The notes under the pieces were generated by a model. It was not told the origin of the DNA. It worked only from the letters and a program-made list of their open reading frames with translations, and searched no databases. Below are positions 1-7,862 of a stretch of 64,000 nucleotides of DNA, in pieces. Both the position numbers and the translations under genes were made by a program. Each line of letters starts with the position of its first letter. The stretch's first letter is position 1. Source of the DNA: Staphylococcus saprophyticus subsp. saprophyticus ATCC 15305 = NCTC 7292 (lineage in GTDB: Bacteria; Bacillota; Bacilli; Staphylococcales; Staphylococcaceae); assembly GCF_000010125.1 (NCBI RefSeq), contig NC_007350.1, forward strand, positions 2,170,001 through 2,234,000, given 5' to 3'.

Positions 1-1
1 C

Positions 2-223
2 GGTCGTCATTTACGCGTAGAAAAACCTAATTACACTATTGAAATTCCAAAAACTGCAATATATAAAAAGCAATTCGTTTTTTTACAAAGAAATAAAAAA
101 TTTATTAAACGGGTTATTAAAACAGAAAAATTGGGTAATAACAAAGATATGAAAGTTATAGAAGGTTTAAATATAGGCGATACAATTGCTAAAAATGCAA
201 ATCATGTTCTGTCGAAAAATTAA
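2..223 (+). CDS. C-terminal end of an efflux periplasmic-adaptor-like (HlyD/MFP) protein, partial
   Basis: The window opens inside this gene, and only the last 73 codons are present before a TAA stop at 221. The readable tail contains an 'EIPKTAIYKKQFVF' stretch followed by 'VIEGLNIGDTIAKN'. This matches the usual end of membrane-fusion (RND/ABC efflux adaptor) proteins, where a beta-barrel 'VPxxAL..G..yVfv' strand precedes 'V..GLkaGDxVv'. Such proteins couple an inner-membrane pump to the envelope; in Gram-positives they often pair with MacB-like ABC exporters. The partner should lie left of the window. The family call rests on a short tail, so it is moderate. Confidence 0.6.
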   Translation, partial: GRHLRVEKPNYTIEIPKTAIYKKQFVFLQRNKKFIKRVIKTEKLGNNKDMKVIEGLNIGDTIAKNANHVLSKN

Positions 224-394
224 ACGTACACGGTATAAATAGTAAACACCTTTAATTAGAAATTAGTTTTTTAGTAATTTTATCAAATCATGGAAAATTG
301 AAAATGAGAAATATTAATTATATTTCCCTCATTGGTATTTAAAGAATTGAATTAATATCTTAAATCATTCATGTACCGCTTAAACAGTTTTTTG

Positions 395-433
395 TTTACT
401 TTCTATTTTTATTTAGTTATAATAAACTAAATA
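395..433 (+). promoter_or_regulatory. Candidate sigma-A promoter with overlapping palindrome upstream of sarA
   Basis: TTTACT (395-400), a 17-base spacer and a perfect TATAAT (418-423) form a plausible vegetative promoter about 150 bases upstream of sarA. A perfect 9-base inverted repeat, TATTTAGTT (410-418) and AACTAAATA (425-433), overlaps the -10 box. In S. aureus sarA is driven by three promoters spread over several hundred bases and is autoregulated at AT-rich sites. This site could be one of them, but which one is not decidable here. The rest of 224-582 is very AT-rich with no gene. Confidence 0.4.
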
Positions 434-582
434 ATAGCAGTTTTAATATATTTTACTCAATATAATAGGTCTGCAAATTATGATAAACTCTTTGTATTTA
501 ACTTTGAATTAAGACAAATATTTATACAAAAACACTTTTAACATGTATATTTGATTGGGCAATAAAATAGGGAGGAATAAGG

Positions 583-957
583 ATGGCTATCACCAAAATC
601 AATGATTGCTTTGAATTATTAGCGATGGTTACTTACGCTGATAAATTAAAAGGAATTATCAAAAAAGAATTTTCAATAAGTTTCGAGGAGTTTGCTGTAT
701 TAACTTATATTAGCGAACACGAAAGTGAAGAATATTATTTAAAAGATATTATTAATCATTTGAACTATAAACAACCTCAAGTTGTTAAAGCAGTTAAAAA
801 CTTATCTCAAGAAGATTATTTCGATAAAAAACGTAATGAACATGATGAAAGAACAGTATTAATTTTAGTTAACACTAAACAACGTAAAAAAATTAACGAG
901 TTATTATCACGTGTGAATGATCGCATTAAAGAAGCTAACGACGAAAAAGAAGTTTAA
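583..957 (+). CDS. sarA: SarA, staphylococcal accessory regulator (winged-helix DNA-binding protein)
   Basis: The 124-residue protein has the length of S. aureus SarA and nearly the same sequence, including the helix-turn-helix stretch around residues 50-75 ([18 protein letters not shown]) and the wing signature [11 protein letters not shown] near residues 83-93. SarA is a dimeric winged-helix regulator that binds AT-rich DNA and controls agr, exoproteins, adhesins and biofilm. The start is set by GGAGG nine bases before ATG. The gene is monocistronic, ending in a 17-base-pair terminator at 969-1007. Differences from the S. aureus protein cluster in residues 45-50 and at the C-terminal end, which argues for a different species. 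Confidence 0.96.
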   Translation: MAITKINDCFELLAMVTYADKLKGIIKKEFSISFEEFAVLTYISEHESEEYYLKDIINHLNYKQPQVVKAVKNLSQEDYFDKKRNEHDERTVLILVNTKQRKKINELLSRVNDRIKEANDEKEV

Positions 958-968
958 GCTTACTATCA

Positions 969-1007
969 AAAGAGGCCGAGACATGTAATGCATGTCTCGG
1001 CCTCTTT
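969..1007. terminator. Terminator after sarA
   Basis: Perfect 17-base-pair stem (969-985 with 991-1007), five-base loop, GC-rich core GAGGCCGAGACATG. The flanks are A-rich on the left and T-rich on the right. Confidence 0.9.
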
Positions 1008-1099
1008 GACTATGATAAGACAGGTATTTGTTATATTAAAATACCCCTATTTATGTATTTTAGCTGTGCCTACATCCTAAGCATCTTTAATTACATAAC

Positions 1100-1140
1100 T
1101 GAGACAGAAACCAAGTTTTTAAAATTTGGTTTCTGTCTCA
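1100..1140. terminator. Hairpin between sarA and a convergent hydrolase gene
   Basis: Perfect 15-base-pair inverted repeat TGAGACAGAAACCAA / TTGGTTTCTGTCTCA with an 11-base AT loop. The T-run is weak on both sides, so it may act as an mRNA 3' end structure for the leftward gene at 1224 rather than as a strong terminator. Confidence 0.6.
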
Positions 1141-1223
1141 TCTCAATTTTATCTAAAATTCAAAACACTTCATTCTGCAACTATGTTGATATATTCATTG
1201 CTTTAAAAATCCACTAAATCTAA

Positions 1224-2027
1224 TTATTCTTTTTGAAATTCATTAGCCTTTATAAAATCACTGTAAACATCTAAAAAATGTTCTGGTTCTTCAATATGTG
1301 GTGCATGACCTGATTCATTAAATGTCTGTATTTGCAGTCTTGTAAATGCATAATGATATTTTTCAATAGTCTCTGTTGTCATTAAAGGATCATATACACC
1401 ATTAACAATTAATGTAGGCACATCCGTTTGTTTAATAACAACATCTTTATTAAATACAGGAAAATTCATTAATGCTCGTGTGGCTACAGCACTATCTTCT
1501 GCTGATTGTCTACTATAAATCAATTGATTTTGAAACCATTTCTTAGCTTTTTCTTGTTCTTTATACATATAAGGCAATAATAATATCAGTGCTTCAGATT
1601 TATCAAAACCTTCAATTTCATCTTGGTGCTCAATCATTAATTTATTTAAAGCATGTACACTATCAATAAGATTACAAGCAATTAAAGTTAATGTTGCGAC
1701 CATTGATCCATATTTATCAGTGAAATGCTTTGCAATTAATCCTCCCATGTCATGACCAATAAGATGTGCAGATGAAATATTCAATTTTGTCATCAAAGCC
1801 TTTAAATCTTCTACATGATCTTCTAAATTAAACGAATTCTTTTTTGTTGATTTACCGTGTCCTCTTACATCATAAACAATTACTTCAAATTTATGTTTTA
1901 ATTCATCTTTTAGGCTATATAATGAAGCCATGTTGCCATCTAGGCCATGAATCAGTATCACAGGAAAACCTTGACCCTCTCGGATGTATGCAATCTCGTT
2001 GTTATAATTTGTTGCGACTTTTTCCAT
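1224..2027 (-). CDS. Alpha/beta hydrolase with an aspartate nucleophile
   Basis: This 267-residue cytoplasmic protein has the alpha/beta-hydrolase fold: an HG oxyanion motif (VILIHGLDG, residues 23-31), the DVRGHGKS strand-helix and the nucleophile elbow GHDMGG with Asp93. A D213 acid candidate (GVYDP) and His241 (ESGHAPH) complete a triad. An Asp nucleophile is the arrangement of epoxide hydrolases and haloalkane dehalogenases rather than of Ser esterases, so an ester bond to Asp93 is the likely intermediate; the substrate is unknown. GGGAGG before ATG fixes the start. A second, degenerate relative lies at 4070. The conserved neighbourhood beside sarA suggests core ancestry. Confidence 0.85.
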   Translation of the reverse strand: MEKVATNYNNEIAYIREGQGFPVILIHGLDGNMASLYSLKDELKHKFEVIVYDVRGHGKSTKKNSFNLEDHVEDLKALMTKLNISSAHLIGHDMGGLIAKHFTDKYGSMVATLTLIACNLIDSVHALNKLMIEHQDEIEGFDKSEALILLLPYMYKEQEKAKKWFQNQLIYSRQSAEDSAVATRALMNFPVFNKDVVIKQTDVPTLIVNGVYDPLMTTETIEKYHYAFTRLQIQTFNESGHAPHIEEPEHFLDVYSDFIKANEFQKE

Positions 2028-2150
2028 TTTGGGCCACCTCCCTTTACAAAATTCATATACCCGTAATTGAATCGCCTTATGCTCTCTTTTTAATTTTAAA
2101 TTATGTCCCCATATTCAATTAACATTAAATACATGCTTATAAATAAAAAA

Positions 2151-2200
2151 ACACGTTCCAATGCCACACCATACCTTAGGTGTTTAGCACTGAAACGTGT
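2151..2200 (-). terminator. Terminator of the membrane protein gene at 2235
   Basis: Imperfect stem of about 20 bases (ACACGTT.. with ..AACGTGT) followed on the minus strand by a run of seven T. Confidence 0.75.
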
Positions 2201-2234
2201 TCGCTTCATTTAAGTGTTTAAATCATAGATACTA

Positions 2235-2945
2235 TTAATTTCTAGAAGAGATGCGGATTGTATAATAAATAATGACAATTAACAATAATATCCAAATAAT
2301 GATTGAGCCAATTTGTGCAATACTCGCGTTTCCAATCATCGCATCAATTGTTTTTTGACATAATAGTAATCCAATTCCTGTAAACTCTAATCTTTTAAAA
2401 TAAATACCTGAAATACTGAATAATATACCTATAAAAAATACGACTTGATGTGCATATATTGTAACTGCTACAATACCTAAATTAATATCAAATGTATGTA
2501 ATATCACGAGAACAAACGCAGCAATGGCCACTACTAAGCCAATCACCATTTCAAACTTATTACTGTATAAATAATTCTTCCAATCAATTCGCAAGTATAT
2601 GAAGATTGAAATTGGTAAAATAATTAAAAAGTAAAAAATAGAGGTGCCCGTAGCTGCCTGAAATGATACATATTGCTTATCATATAAGTAAGAAAGTAAA
2701 ATAAAATTAACAATAAAAAAAATAATAGGATTGAGTTGTAGTGTGAATAAATTGCGTTGAATCGTTAGTATTATTTCTGCTGGTGATTTTCGTCTATATT
2801 CAATATAGTCTTCATCTTTGGCTTCAGATTTTTGGAAATCCTTTTTTAATTTCTCTTTAATATCTTCTATTAAGTTTGGAGAAAGACCTTTATGAGTAAA
2901 ATAGTCATTAATATTTTCTACTAAAACCTTATCGTTAACTCTCAT
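2235..2945 (-). CDS. Membrane protein of unknown function with an N-terminal cytoplasmic helical domain
   Basis: This 236-residue protein has about 70 charged residues first (helical, 'NINDYFTHKGLSPNLIEDIKEKL'), reminiscent of small alpha-helical signalling domains that precede membrane regions. About seven hydrophobic segments follow, to the end (for example LFTLQLNPIIFFIVNFILL, IIIWILLLIVIIYY). I recognise no catalytic motif. It is transcribed alone, with a terminator at 2151-2200; an AAAGGAG element lies just before the ATG. A similar protein sits near sarA in S. aureus as I recall, but its function is not known to me. Confidence 0.75.
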   Translation of the reverse strand: MRVNDKVLVENINDYFTHKGLSPNLIEDIKEKLKKDFQKSEAKDEDYIEYRRKSPAEIILTIQRNLFTLQLNPIIFFIVNFILLSYLYDKQYVSFQAATGTSIFYFLIILPISIFIYLRIDWKNYLYSNKFEMVIGLVVAIAAFVLVILHTFDINLGIVAVTIYAHQVVFFIGILFSISGIYFKRLEFTGIGLLLCQKTIDAMIGNASIAQIGSIIIWILLLIVIIYYTIRISSRN

Positions 2946-3156
2946 ATTTGACTCCTTTTATAAAATTCACTTTAATCTATCAACACTATTGTAGTTGAGA
3001 TATCAAAGCTGTTTCTTTAATAATCTCATACTACACTTGATTTTAACAATAAAATAACAAGTACAGGATAGATAATTTCATTTTCAATAAAGGTTTCGAA
3101 ACCCCACTTGATTTACCATACACAAGCCATTGCTTATTCGTATGATTTAATGTCCA

Positions 3157-3207
3157 ATATAAATTAGAGTCTGAGACACTATATAAGTCCCAGACTCTAA
3201 TTTATAT
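3157..3207. repeat. Long inverted repeat
   Basis: Arms ATATAAATTAGAGTCTG and CAGACTCTAATTTATAT pair perfectly over 17 bases, and the inner bases (GAGAC / GTCCC) extend the stem with one mismatch. There is no clear T-run, so it is a structural element or mRNA-end hairpin more than a classical terminator. Confidence 0.75.
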
Positions 3208-3260
3208 TATACGTTAGCGACTATCTCTAACTCAAGTGACGTTAATACATCGTTTTCTAT

Positions 3261-3350
3261 AGAACTACTCTTTCGTGAAAAAGTAGTTCTTATGCAAATG
3301 TCGCAATGCTTGTAACCAATAACGCATTGTAGCAATATTTGCGCATGCGT
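3261..3350. repeat. Intergenic repeat of the AGTAGTTCTTATGCA family, single copy with hairpin
   Basis: AGAACTACT (3261-3269) faces AGTAGTTCT (3282-3290), and the right arm runs into TATGCA and then a TTGTAACC box. The same arrangement recurs at 10908-11052. A second imperfect hairpin (TGCAAAT..CAATGC with GCATTG..ATTTGCGCA) follows. Confidence 0.65.
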
Positions 3351-3389
3351 TTCAGCTTATATAAGCTATTTACATTGTTTCACTGATAT

Positions 3390-3899
3390 TTATGATTCAG
3401 TCAAATCAATACGGTACAATTTAATGTTTTTATCACTTGGTGATGAAGAACTAAATTGATATGATAAATCATTGTCTTGAACATAACCGAAATTACCAGT
3501 TACATTATTATAATGCTCACGTGTAACAGCATTACTACCAACAATGTTTTTAACCGCTTTGTAAGTTGGACCGTTTGTATCATTATAACTCATAGAAACA
3601 CGCGTAATTTTACCGTTGTTCTTTTTACCGTCAGCTGTTACAACAAGTACACCATTATCTTTTTTAAATTCATAATAATGTTCTTTGCCATCCGGTCTGT
3701 GTGAGTATACGGATACATCATTAGATTTCAATAAGTTTTGAACAGGTTCGCCGATTTTCGCACCTTCTAACGTTGTATCTCCTTGTTGCAGTGATTTAAC
3801 ATTTTGGATAGAGTTACCTGACGCGGCATCAACACTACCTGTGCTCATTCCGGAAAGTGCTAACCCCGATACGATTACTGCTGCAAATAATTTTTTCAT
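3390..3899 (-). CDS. Secreted protein of unknown function (small staphylococcal exoprotein)
   Basis: This 169-residue product starts at the ATG at 3899, which has AGAAGGAG about ten bases upstream; an in-frame codon farther out lacks such a site. Residues 1-23 form a signal peptide (MKKLFAAVIVSGLALSGMST) with probable cleavage after VDAA-type residues near 26. The mature part is polar and has two similar segments (IGEPVQNLLKSNDVSVYS.., YKAVKNIVGSNAVTREHY..), consistent with a small beta-rich repeat fold. I recall a highly similar secreted protein at the corresponding place near sarA in S. aureus. No enzyme motif is visible, and the function is unknown. Confidence 0.85.
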   Translation of the reverse strand: MKKLFAAVIVSGLALSGMSTGSVDAASGNSIQNVKSLQQGDTTLEGAKIGEPVQNLLKSNDVSVYSHRPDGKEHYYEFKKDNGVLVVTADGKKNNGKITRVSMSYNDTNGPTYKAVKNIVGSNAVTREHYNNVTGNFGYVQDNDLSYQFSSSSPSDKNIKLYRIDLTES

Positions 3900-4069
3900 A
3901 AGCACGCTCTCCTTCTGTTTATAAGTTTCTTTGTGCTCACCCATATTGTACTATAAATGTTACTAAAATAACAGTATTGTTACAATAAGATTACAAAAAC
4001 AGTGCGACTTGTAATAAAAAATTGCTGCATAACAGCACTTACAAACTTTCATTCATATCGAATTGAAGG

Positions 4070-4870
4070 TTAATATGTTAATTCTTTTTCATTGTCTTTG
4101 ATAAATTTTAACACCAAATCTACAAATTTATCTTTTTCTTCAACAAATGGATATAATCCAGACGCAGTAAATGTTTCAAATTGTACTTCACCAATATAAT
4201 CTCCCACTTCTTTCGCTTCAACAATGGTTGTTCTTTCACCATGTTGACTAGCAATAATCAAAATAGGTAAATCAATTTCACTTAAATAACTCATGATATT
4301 ATTGTCATTAAATGAATCTTTGACTGCTTCTAATTCTGCTTCTGTAGCGATACCATTTGTATTATCTACATGTTTTAAGAATTTCTTAGCTTTACGTTTT
4401 GAGTAATATAAATGCTTATCTAAAAATTTCTGTTGTTCTTCTTTATCCCAATTTCTAATTTGATTGGCATACCTGCGATATAAACGTTCTTCTGGAGACA
4501 TATCGTTTAACAGCGTTGGATTTACTAATGTAATTGAGTCAGCCATTTCTGGATACATTGCTGCAAATGCGCTAGCAACAGATCCTCCTAATTCATGACC
4601 AATCAATGATGCTTGTGTGACATATAAATAGTCTAATAGCTCTTTAATATCTTCAGCATATTCCTTGAAATCAATATGTTGTGGTTTGTCAGAGTATCCG
4701 TGACCTCTTAAATCAACAAGTATAACTTGGTTATCATCAGTAAAATTTTCTTCGATCATATCAAATACTGTTAAATTATCGAATGCAGTGTGAATCATCA
4801 CTATTGCATTGCCTTCACCACTCGTTCTGTAATTGAGCGCAGTACCGTCGCTTGTTGTAAATAAATTCAT
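4070..4870 (-). CDS. Alpha/beta-hydrolase-fold protein lacking the catalytic triad (probable pseudoenzyme)
   Basis: The 266-residue protein keeps the fold landmarks of the hydrolase at 1224 (VDLRGHGYS near residue 52, LIGHELGG near 89). The nucleophile position is Glu93 rather than Ser or Asp. The acid position falls in ASQHGE instead of a GxxD loop, and the histidine position is Leu239 (TASGLYPF). It begins one base after the stop codon of the HAD gene (TAAATG), so the two are translationally coupled. A binding or regulatory role is more likely than hydrolysis. The family call is firm; the loss of catalysis is inferred from three substituted positions. Confidence 0.85.
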   Translation of the reverse strand: MNLFTTSDGTALNYRTSGEGNAIVMIHTAFDNLTVFDMIEENFTDDNQVILVDLRGHGYSDKPQHIDFKEYAEDIKELLDYLYVTQASLIGHELGGSVASAFAAMYPEMADSITLVNPTLLNDMSPEERLYRRYANQIRNWDKEEQQKFLDKHLYYSKRKAKKFLKHVDNTNGIATEAELEAVKDSFNDNNIMSYLSEIDLPILIIASQHGERTTIVEAKEVGDYIGEVQFETFTASGLYPFVEEKDKFVDLVLKFIKDNEKELTY

Positions 4871-5572
4871 TTATTCTCTTCCTTTCTTTGCAATTGGTAA
4901 TATAGATAATAATTCTTCTGTCGTGTTAATCGTGAAATCAACTTCTTCTGGCAATGGTTCAACATCCACTTCATCATCTTCTTTAAACCACACACTTACC
5001 ATTCCCATTGCTCTTGCTGGCGCAACATCATTTAATGGGTCATCACCTACATACATTGTTTCTTCAGGTTGAGTACCTAATTGATCAAGCATGTCTTCAA
5101 AAATTTTCGGATGTGGTTTTCGATAACCCACTGTTTCTGAAGTAGATAAGTAGTTTATAGCATCTTCTACACCTAAGGCGTGCATTCGGTATTGTTTAAT
5201 TTTAGATCTGCCATTGGCGATAACACCTGTTAGATAACCACTTTCTGTTAATTTCTCTAAAGTATACAATGTGTCATAGTATGGAAACACATATCGATAA
5301 AAATGCATTTCAAAATCATTAAACAAGTCTCTCCATGTTAATCGATCGACATGAAAATCTTTAATGATGGCTTTATAAAGTTCTGGTTTATCATGGTCTT
5401 CATCATCGTCTAACTCTATAAATTTTCTCTTAAAATCTGCTAATTGAATACGTACTAAATAATCATGAAACCGCTCATATTGTTCTTCTATAAATTTCTC
5501 GCGTGATTTTTTTCTATCCAAAAGGGTGCCTTCTAAATCAAATACAATCGCTTTTATTTGTGTTAAATCCAT
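4871..5572 (-). CDS. HAD-superfamily phosphatase
   Basis: The 233-residue product has HAD motif I as DLEGTLLD (residues 11-18), motif II Asn in GVIANGRSK, motif III Lys in YRKPHP, and motif IV GDDPLNDV; it belongs to subfamily I with a helical cap. Note that the second motif-I residue is Glu, not Asp (DxE rather than DxD), which is unusual for a phosphatase and could lower activity. The second of two close ATG codons (5572) fits the AGAGG site at eight bases; the first is too close. It forms a two-gene unit with the hydrolase-like gene that follows directly. The substrate is unknown. Confidence 0.85.
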   Translation of the reverse strand: MDLTQIKAIVFDLEGTLLDRKKSREKFIEEQYERFHDYLVRIQLADFKRKFIELDDDEDHDKPELYKAIIKDFHVDRLTWRDLFNDFEMHFYRYVFPYYDTLYTLEKLTESGYLTGVIANGRSKIKQYRMHALGVEDAINYLSTSETVGYRKPHPKIFEDMLDQLGTQPEETMYVGDDPLNDVAPARAMGMVSVWFKEDDEVDVEPLPEEVDFTINTTEELLSILPIAKKGRE

Positions 5573-5668
5573 TATCATAACCTCTTTAATTAATATGTCA
5601 CTCTATTAAAAATGATATTATTCCCTGTATTTACTGCAATCTGATTTATTTATTTTACCTTAAAATGA

Positions 5669-6619
5669 CTATTCTTGCATTCGCGGTTGTGTCGCGATAA
5701 TGTAAAACAATACGGGAATCCCCAACAATGCGAGTATAATACTAGCTGGTACTTGGAAAGGGTCTAATACGACACTACCTAACCAATCTGAAAGTACCAT
5801 AATTGTACCACCAATCACAATATTCAATAACATTTGTTGTCTTAGATTATAATGTGCGCGACTTCTTCGTACGAGCTGTGGAATAACCATCCCAATAAAT
5901 CCAATAACACCTACATATGCAACAATGACGGCAGTTATGATGGAGGCGATTAACAAGACACTATACGTTACACTACGCACATTAAGCCCCAATGACTGAG
6001 CTCGTAAATCACCAAGCTGTAATATTTTAATTTTTGACACCAAACTCAATAAAATTATCATACCTATGGATAATACAATACCGATATAAATCACTTCGTT
6101 ATATTCTGCAGATGAGAAGCCACCAAACATATAATTAACGATATTGTTCATTTTTTCTTGATTAAAAATAATGAGCACATATAAAAATGCATTAAATAAT
6201 GCACCAATCATTATGCCAGCCAAGATTAGTGTTCTAACCGGATACCCTCTAGACATTACACTGGTTAGTACAATAACCAGTATTAAAGTCATTATGCTAA
6301 ATAACACTGAAAATATAGGTAACCAAATAAATGAAACGCCTATAACGACAGCTAGCCCAGATCCAAATGTAGCACCACTTGCCAATCCTAATGTAAAACT
6401 ATCTGCAAGCGGGTTGTTCAACAATGTTTGAAACATATGTCCAGCAAGTGTTAAACCAACACCGGCTAACAAGGCTTGTAAAGTACGTGGAATTCTTACT
6501 TGATATAATATTGTTTGTGATAGCGTATCACTTATATCACCCAAACCCCAAAATAAGCTCAGCAATAAACTAATGATAATGAACACAATCCATAAACACA
6601 TTGTTTTAGTATACTTCAT
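5669..6619 (-). CDS. FecCD-type ABC permease for iron siderophore or cobalamin-like ligands
   Basis: This 316-residue integral membrane protein has about nine to ten hydrophobic segments. Family signatures include the RIPRTLQALLAGVGLTLAG segment near residues 43-61 and the cytoplasmic ATPase-docking region GVIGFIGMVIPQLVRR. It would import an iron complex delivered by the lipoprotein encoded upstream at 6795-7679. No ATPase gene lies nearby, so it probably shares one, as Staphylococcus does with FhuC. It is separated from the lipoprotein gene by a strong terminator hairpin (6717-6756), so it may be expressed at a lower level. Confidence 0.92.
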   Translation of the reverse strand: MKYTKTMCLWIVFIIISLLLSLFWGLGDISDTLSQTILYQVRIPRTLQALLAGVGLTLAGHMFQTLLNNPLADSFTLGLASGATFGSGLAVVIGVSFIWLPIFSVLFSIMTLILVIVLTSVMSRGYPVRTLILAGIMIGALFNAFLYVLIIFNQEKMNNIVNYMFGGFSSAEYNEVIYIGIVLSIGMIILLSLVSKIKILQLGDLRAQSLGLNVRSVTYSVLLIASIITAVIVAYVGVIGFIGMVIPQLVRRSRAHYNLRQQMLLNIVIGGTIMVLSDWLGSVVLDPFQVPASIILALLGIPVLFYIIATQPRMQE

Positions 6620-6716
6620 GTTTTTGCCACACTTTCAAATAAATCTTCACTCTCCTACAATACCATCTGAACACATCGAACACTATCTCATTTATTATAA
6701 ATTATTAATCAGAAAA

Positions 6717-6756
6717 AACACCCTGAAAAGTATGTACAAACAAACTTCAGGGTGTT
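6717..6756 (-). terminator. Terminator or attenuator between lipoprotein gene and permease gene
   Basis: AACACCCTGAA (6717-6727) pairs with TTCAGGGTGTT (6746-6756); on the minus strand the stem is followed by six T. It sits between two genes expected to be co-transcribed. Confidence 0.88.
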
Positions 6757-6794
6757 ACTTAAATAATCTTTTTAATTAGAACTCACTATACTGT

Positions 6795-7679
6795 CTATTT
6801 TTCATTATAAATTGCATCTCTTAAAGCTTTGAGACCATCATCAATACGAGGTCCTGGTCGAGAAATTTGATCACCATTCACCGCTTCAATTCTACCTTTT
6901 TGCACAGCATTTAATGATTCAAATCCGCCTCTCTTGTCGATAATTTGTTGATAATCTTTTTCTGAAATACCCATCGTTGAAATCATCACATCTGGATTTT
7001 TCTTAATAATTGCTTCTTTGCTAACTTTTTGCCAACCATCTAGATTTGAAAAGCTATTTTTAGCTTTCAGTTGCTTCAACATATCATCAAAAAATGTATT
7101 TTTTCCTGCCGTATAAATCTCAGGTTCTGAAGATACTTCCATAAAAACCTTTTGAGATTTTGCGTCTTTTGGCACTGAATTCACAACTTTTTTAATATTA
7201 TTTTTAGTCTCTTTCACTAACGCATTGGCTTCTTTTTCTTTACCTGTCACTTTACCGACCTGCTTAAAAGTTTCATACATCTCATCAATAGATTGTGCAT
7301 CTTTAACATAGACCACTTTAACACCACTGTCTTTCAATCCATTCAGTACTTTACCATCTGTTGATTTCTGAGATTCATGTGCGAGTATTAAATCAGGTTT
7401 AGCCTTTAATAACGCCTCTTTATTTAATTTCATAGCATCAAACTGTTTTTTATCTTTTACCTCTTTCGGATAGTCATCTACAGTTGATACACCGACCACT
7501 TTATCTCCTAGACCTAATTCATACAATATTTCCGTATTACTAGGAATAAGAGAAATAATTCTGTCATATGATTTTTCTGACTGCTCGTTTTTAGTGGATT
7601 TGTCAGAATTGGTACTACATGCAGCCAATATAACAGCTAAAATAATAAAAAGATAAATGACTTTAAATTGCTTTTTCAT
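6795..7679 (-). CDS. ABC substrate-binding lipoprotein (BtuF/FepB-like, iron complex or cobalamin class)
   Basis: The 294-residue product starts at ATG 7679, where AGGAG lies eight bases upstream. A lipoprotein signal with lipobox LAAC places the modified cysteine near residue 21. The mature domain carries the class III binding-protein pattern: DRIISLIPSNTEILYELGLGDKVVG, then KPDLILA, a long helix, and KKNPDVMIST in the C lobe. Such proteins capture siderophores, heme or cobalamin outside the membrane and hand them to a FecCD permease, encoded just downstream at 5669. The ligand cannot be read from sequence. I found no convincing Fur box. Confidence 0.9.
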   Translation of the reverse strand: MKKQFKVIYLFIILAVILAACSTNSDKSTKNEQSEKSYDRIISLIPSNTEILYELGLGDKVVGVSTVDDYPKEVKDKKQFDAMKLNKEALLKAKPDLILAHESQKSTDGKVLNGLKDSGVKVVYVKDAQSIDEMYETFKQVGKVTGKEKEANALVKETKNNIKKVVNSVPKDAKSQKVFMEVSSEPEIYTAGKNTFFDDMLKQLKAKNSFSNLDGWQKVSKEAIIKKNPDVMISTMGISEKDYQQIIDKRGGFESLNAVQKGRIEAVNGDQISRPGPRIDDGLKALRDAIYNEK

Positions 7680-7862
7680 GATATAATCTCCTAGTTTATG
7701 ATTTGCTTTAATCATATCAAATTTTCATGCGCTTTTTACTATTATTTTTAAAAGTAACTATTTAATTTAATTTTTTAAGCTACACATATATATAAACTTT
7801 CTATTATTTGATTGATGATAACCCTTAATTAATACTGATTAGAGTCTAATTTCTATATCATT

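Larger units (their letters stand above)
2946..3389. other. Gene-free 444-base interval rich in inverted repeats
   Basis: No credible gene. It contains a perfect 17-base inverted repeat (3157-3173 / 3191-3207), an AGAACTACT / AGTAGTTCT hairpin (3261-3290), an imperfect long hairpin (about 3291-3345) and a perfect 14-base palindrome AGCTTATATAAGCT (3354-3367). See the repeat-family findings. Confidence 0.7.

Noticed and set aside
1844..2122. Open reading frame on the plus strand across the hydrolase start
   Set aside because: It is the complement of a clear coding region, with no ribosome site or family resemblance.
7680..7862. Fur box before the iron-type lipoprotein gene
   Set aside because: Only weak partial matches such as TGATTAAAGCAAATCA; no 19-base box of good quality.
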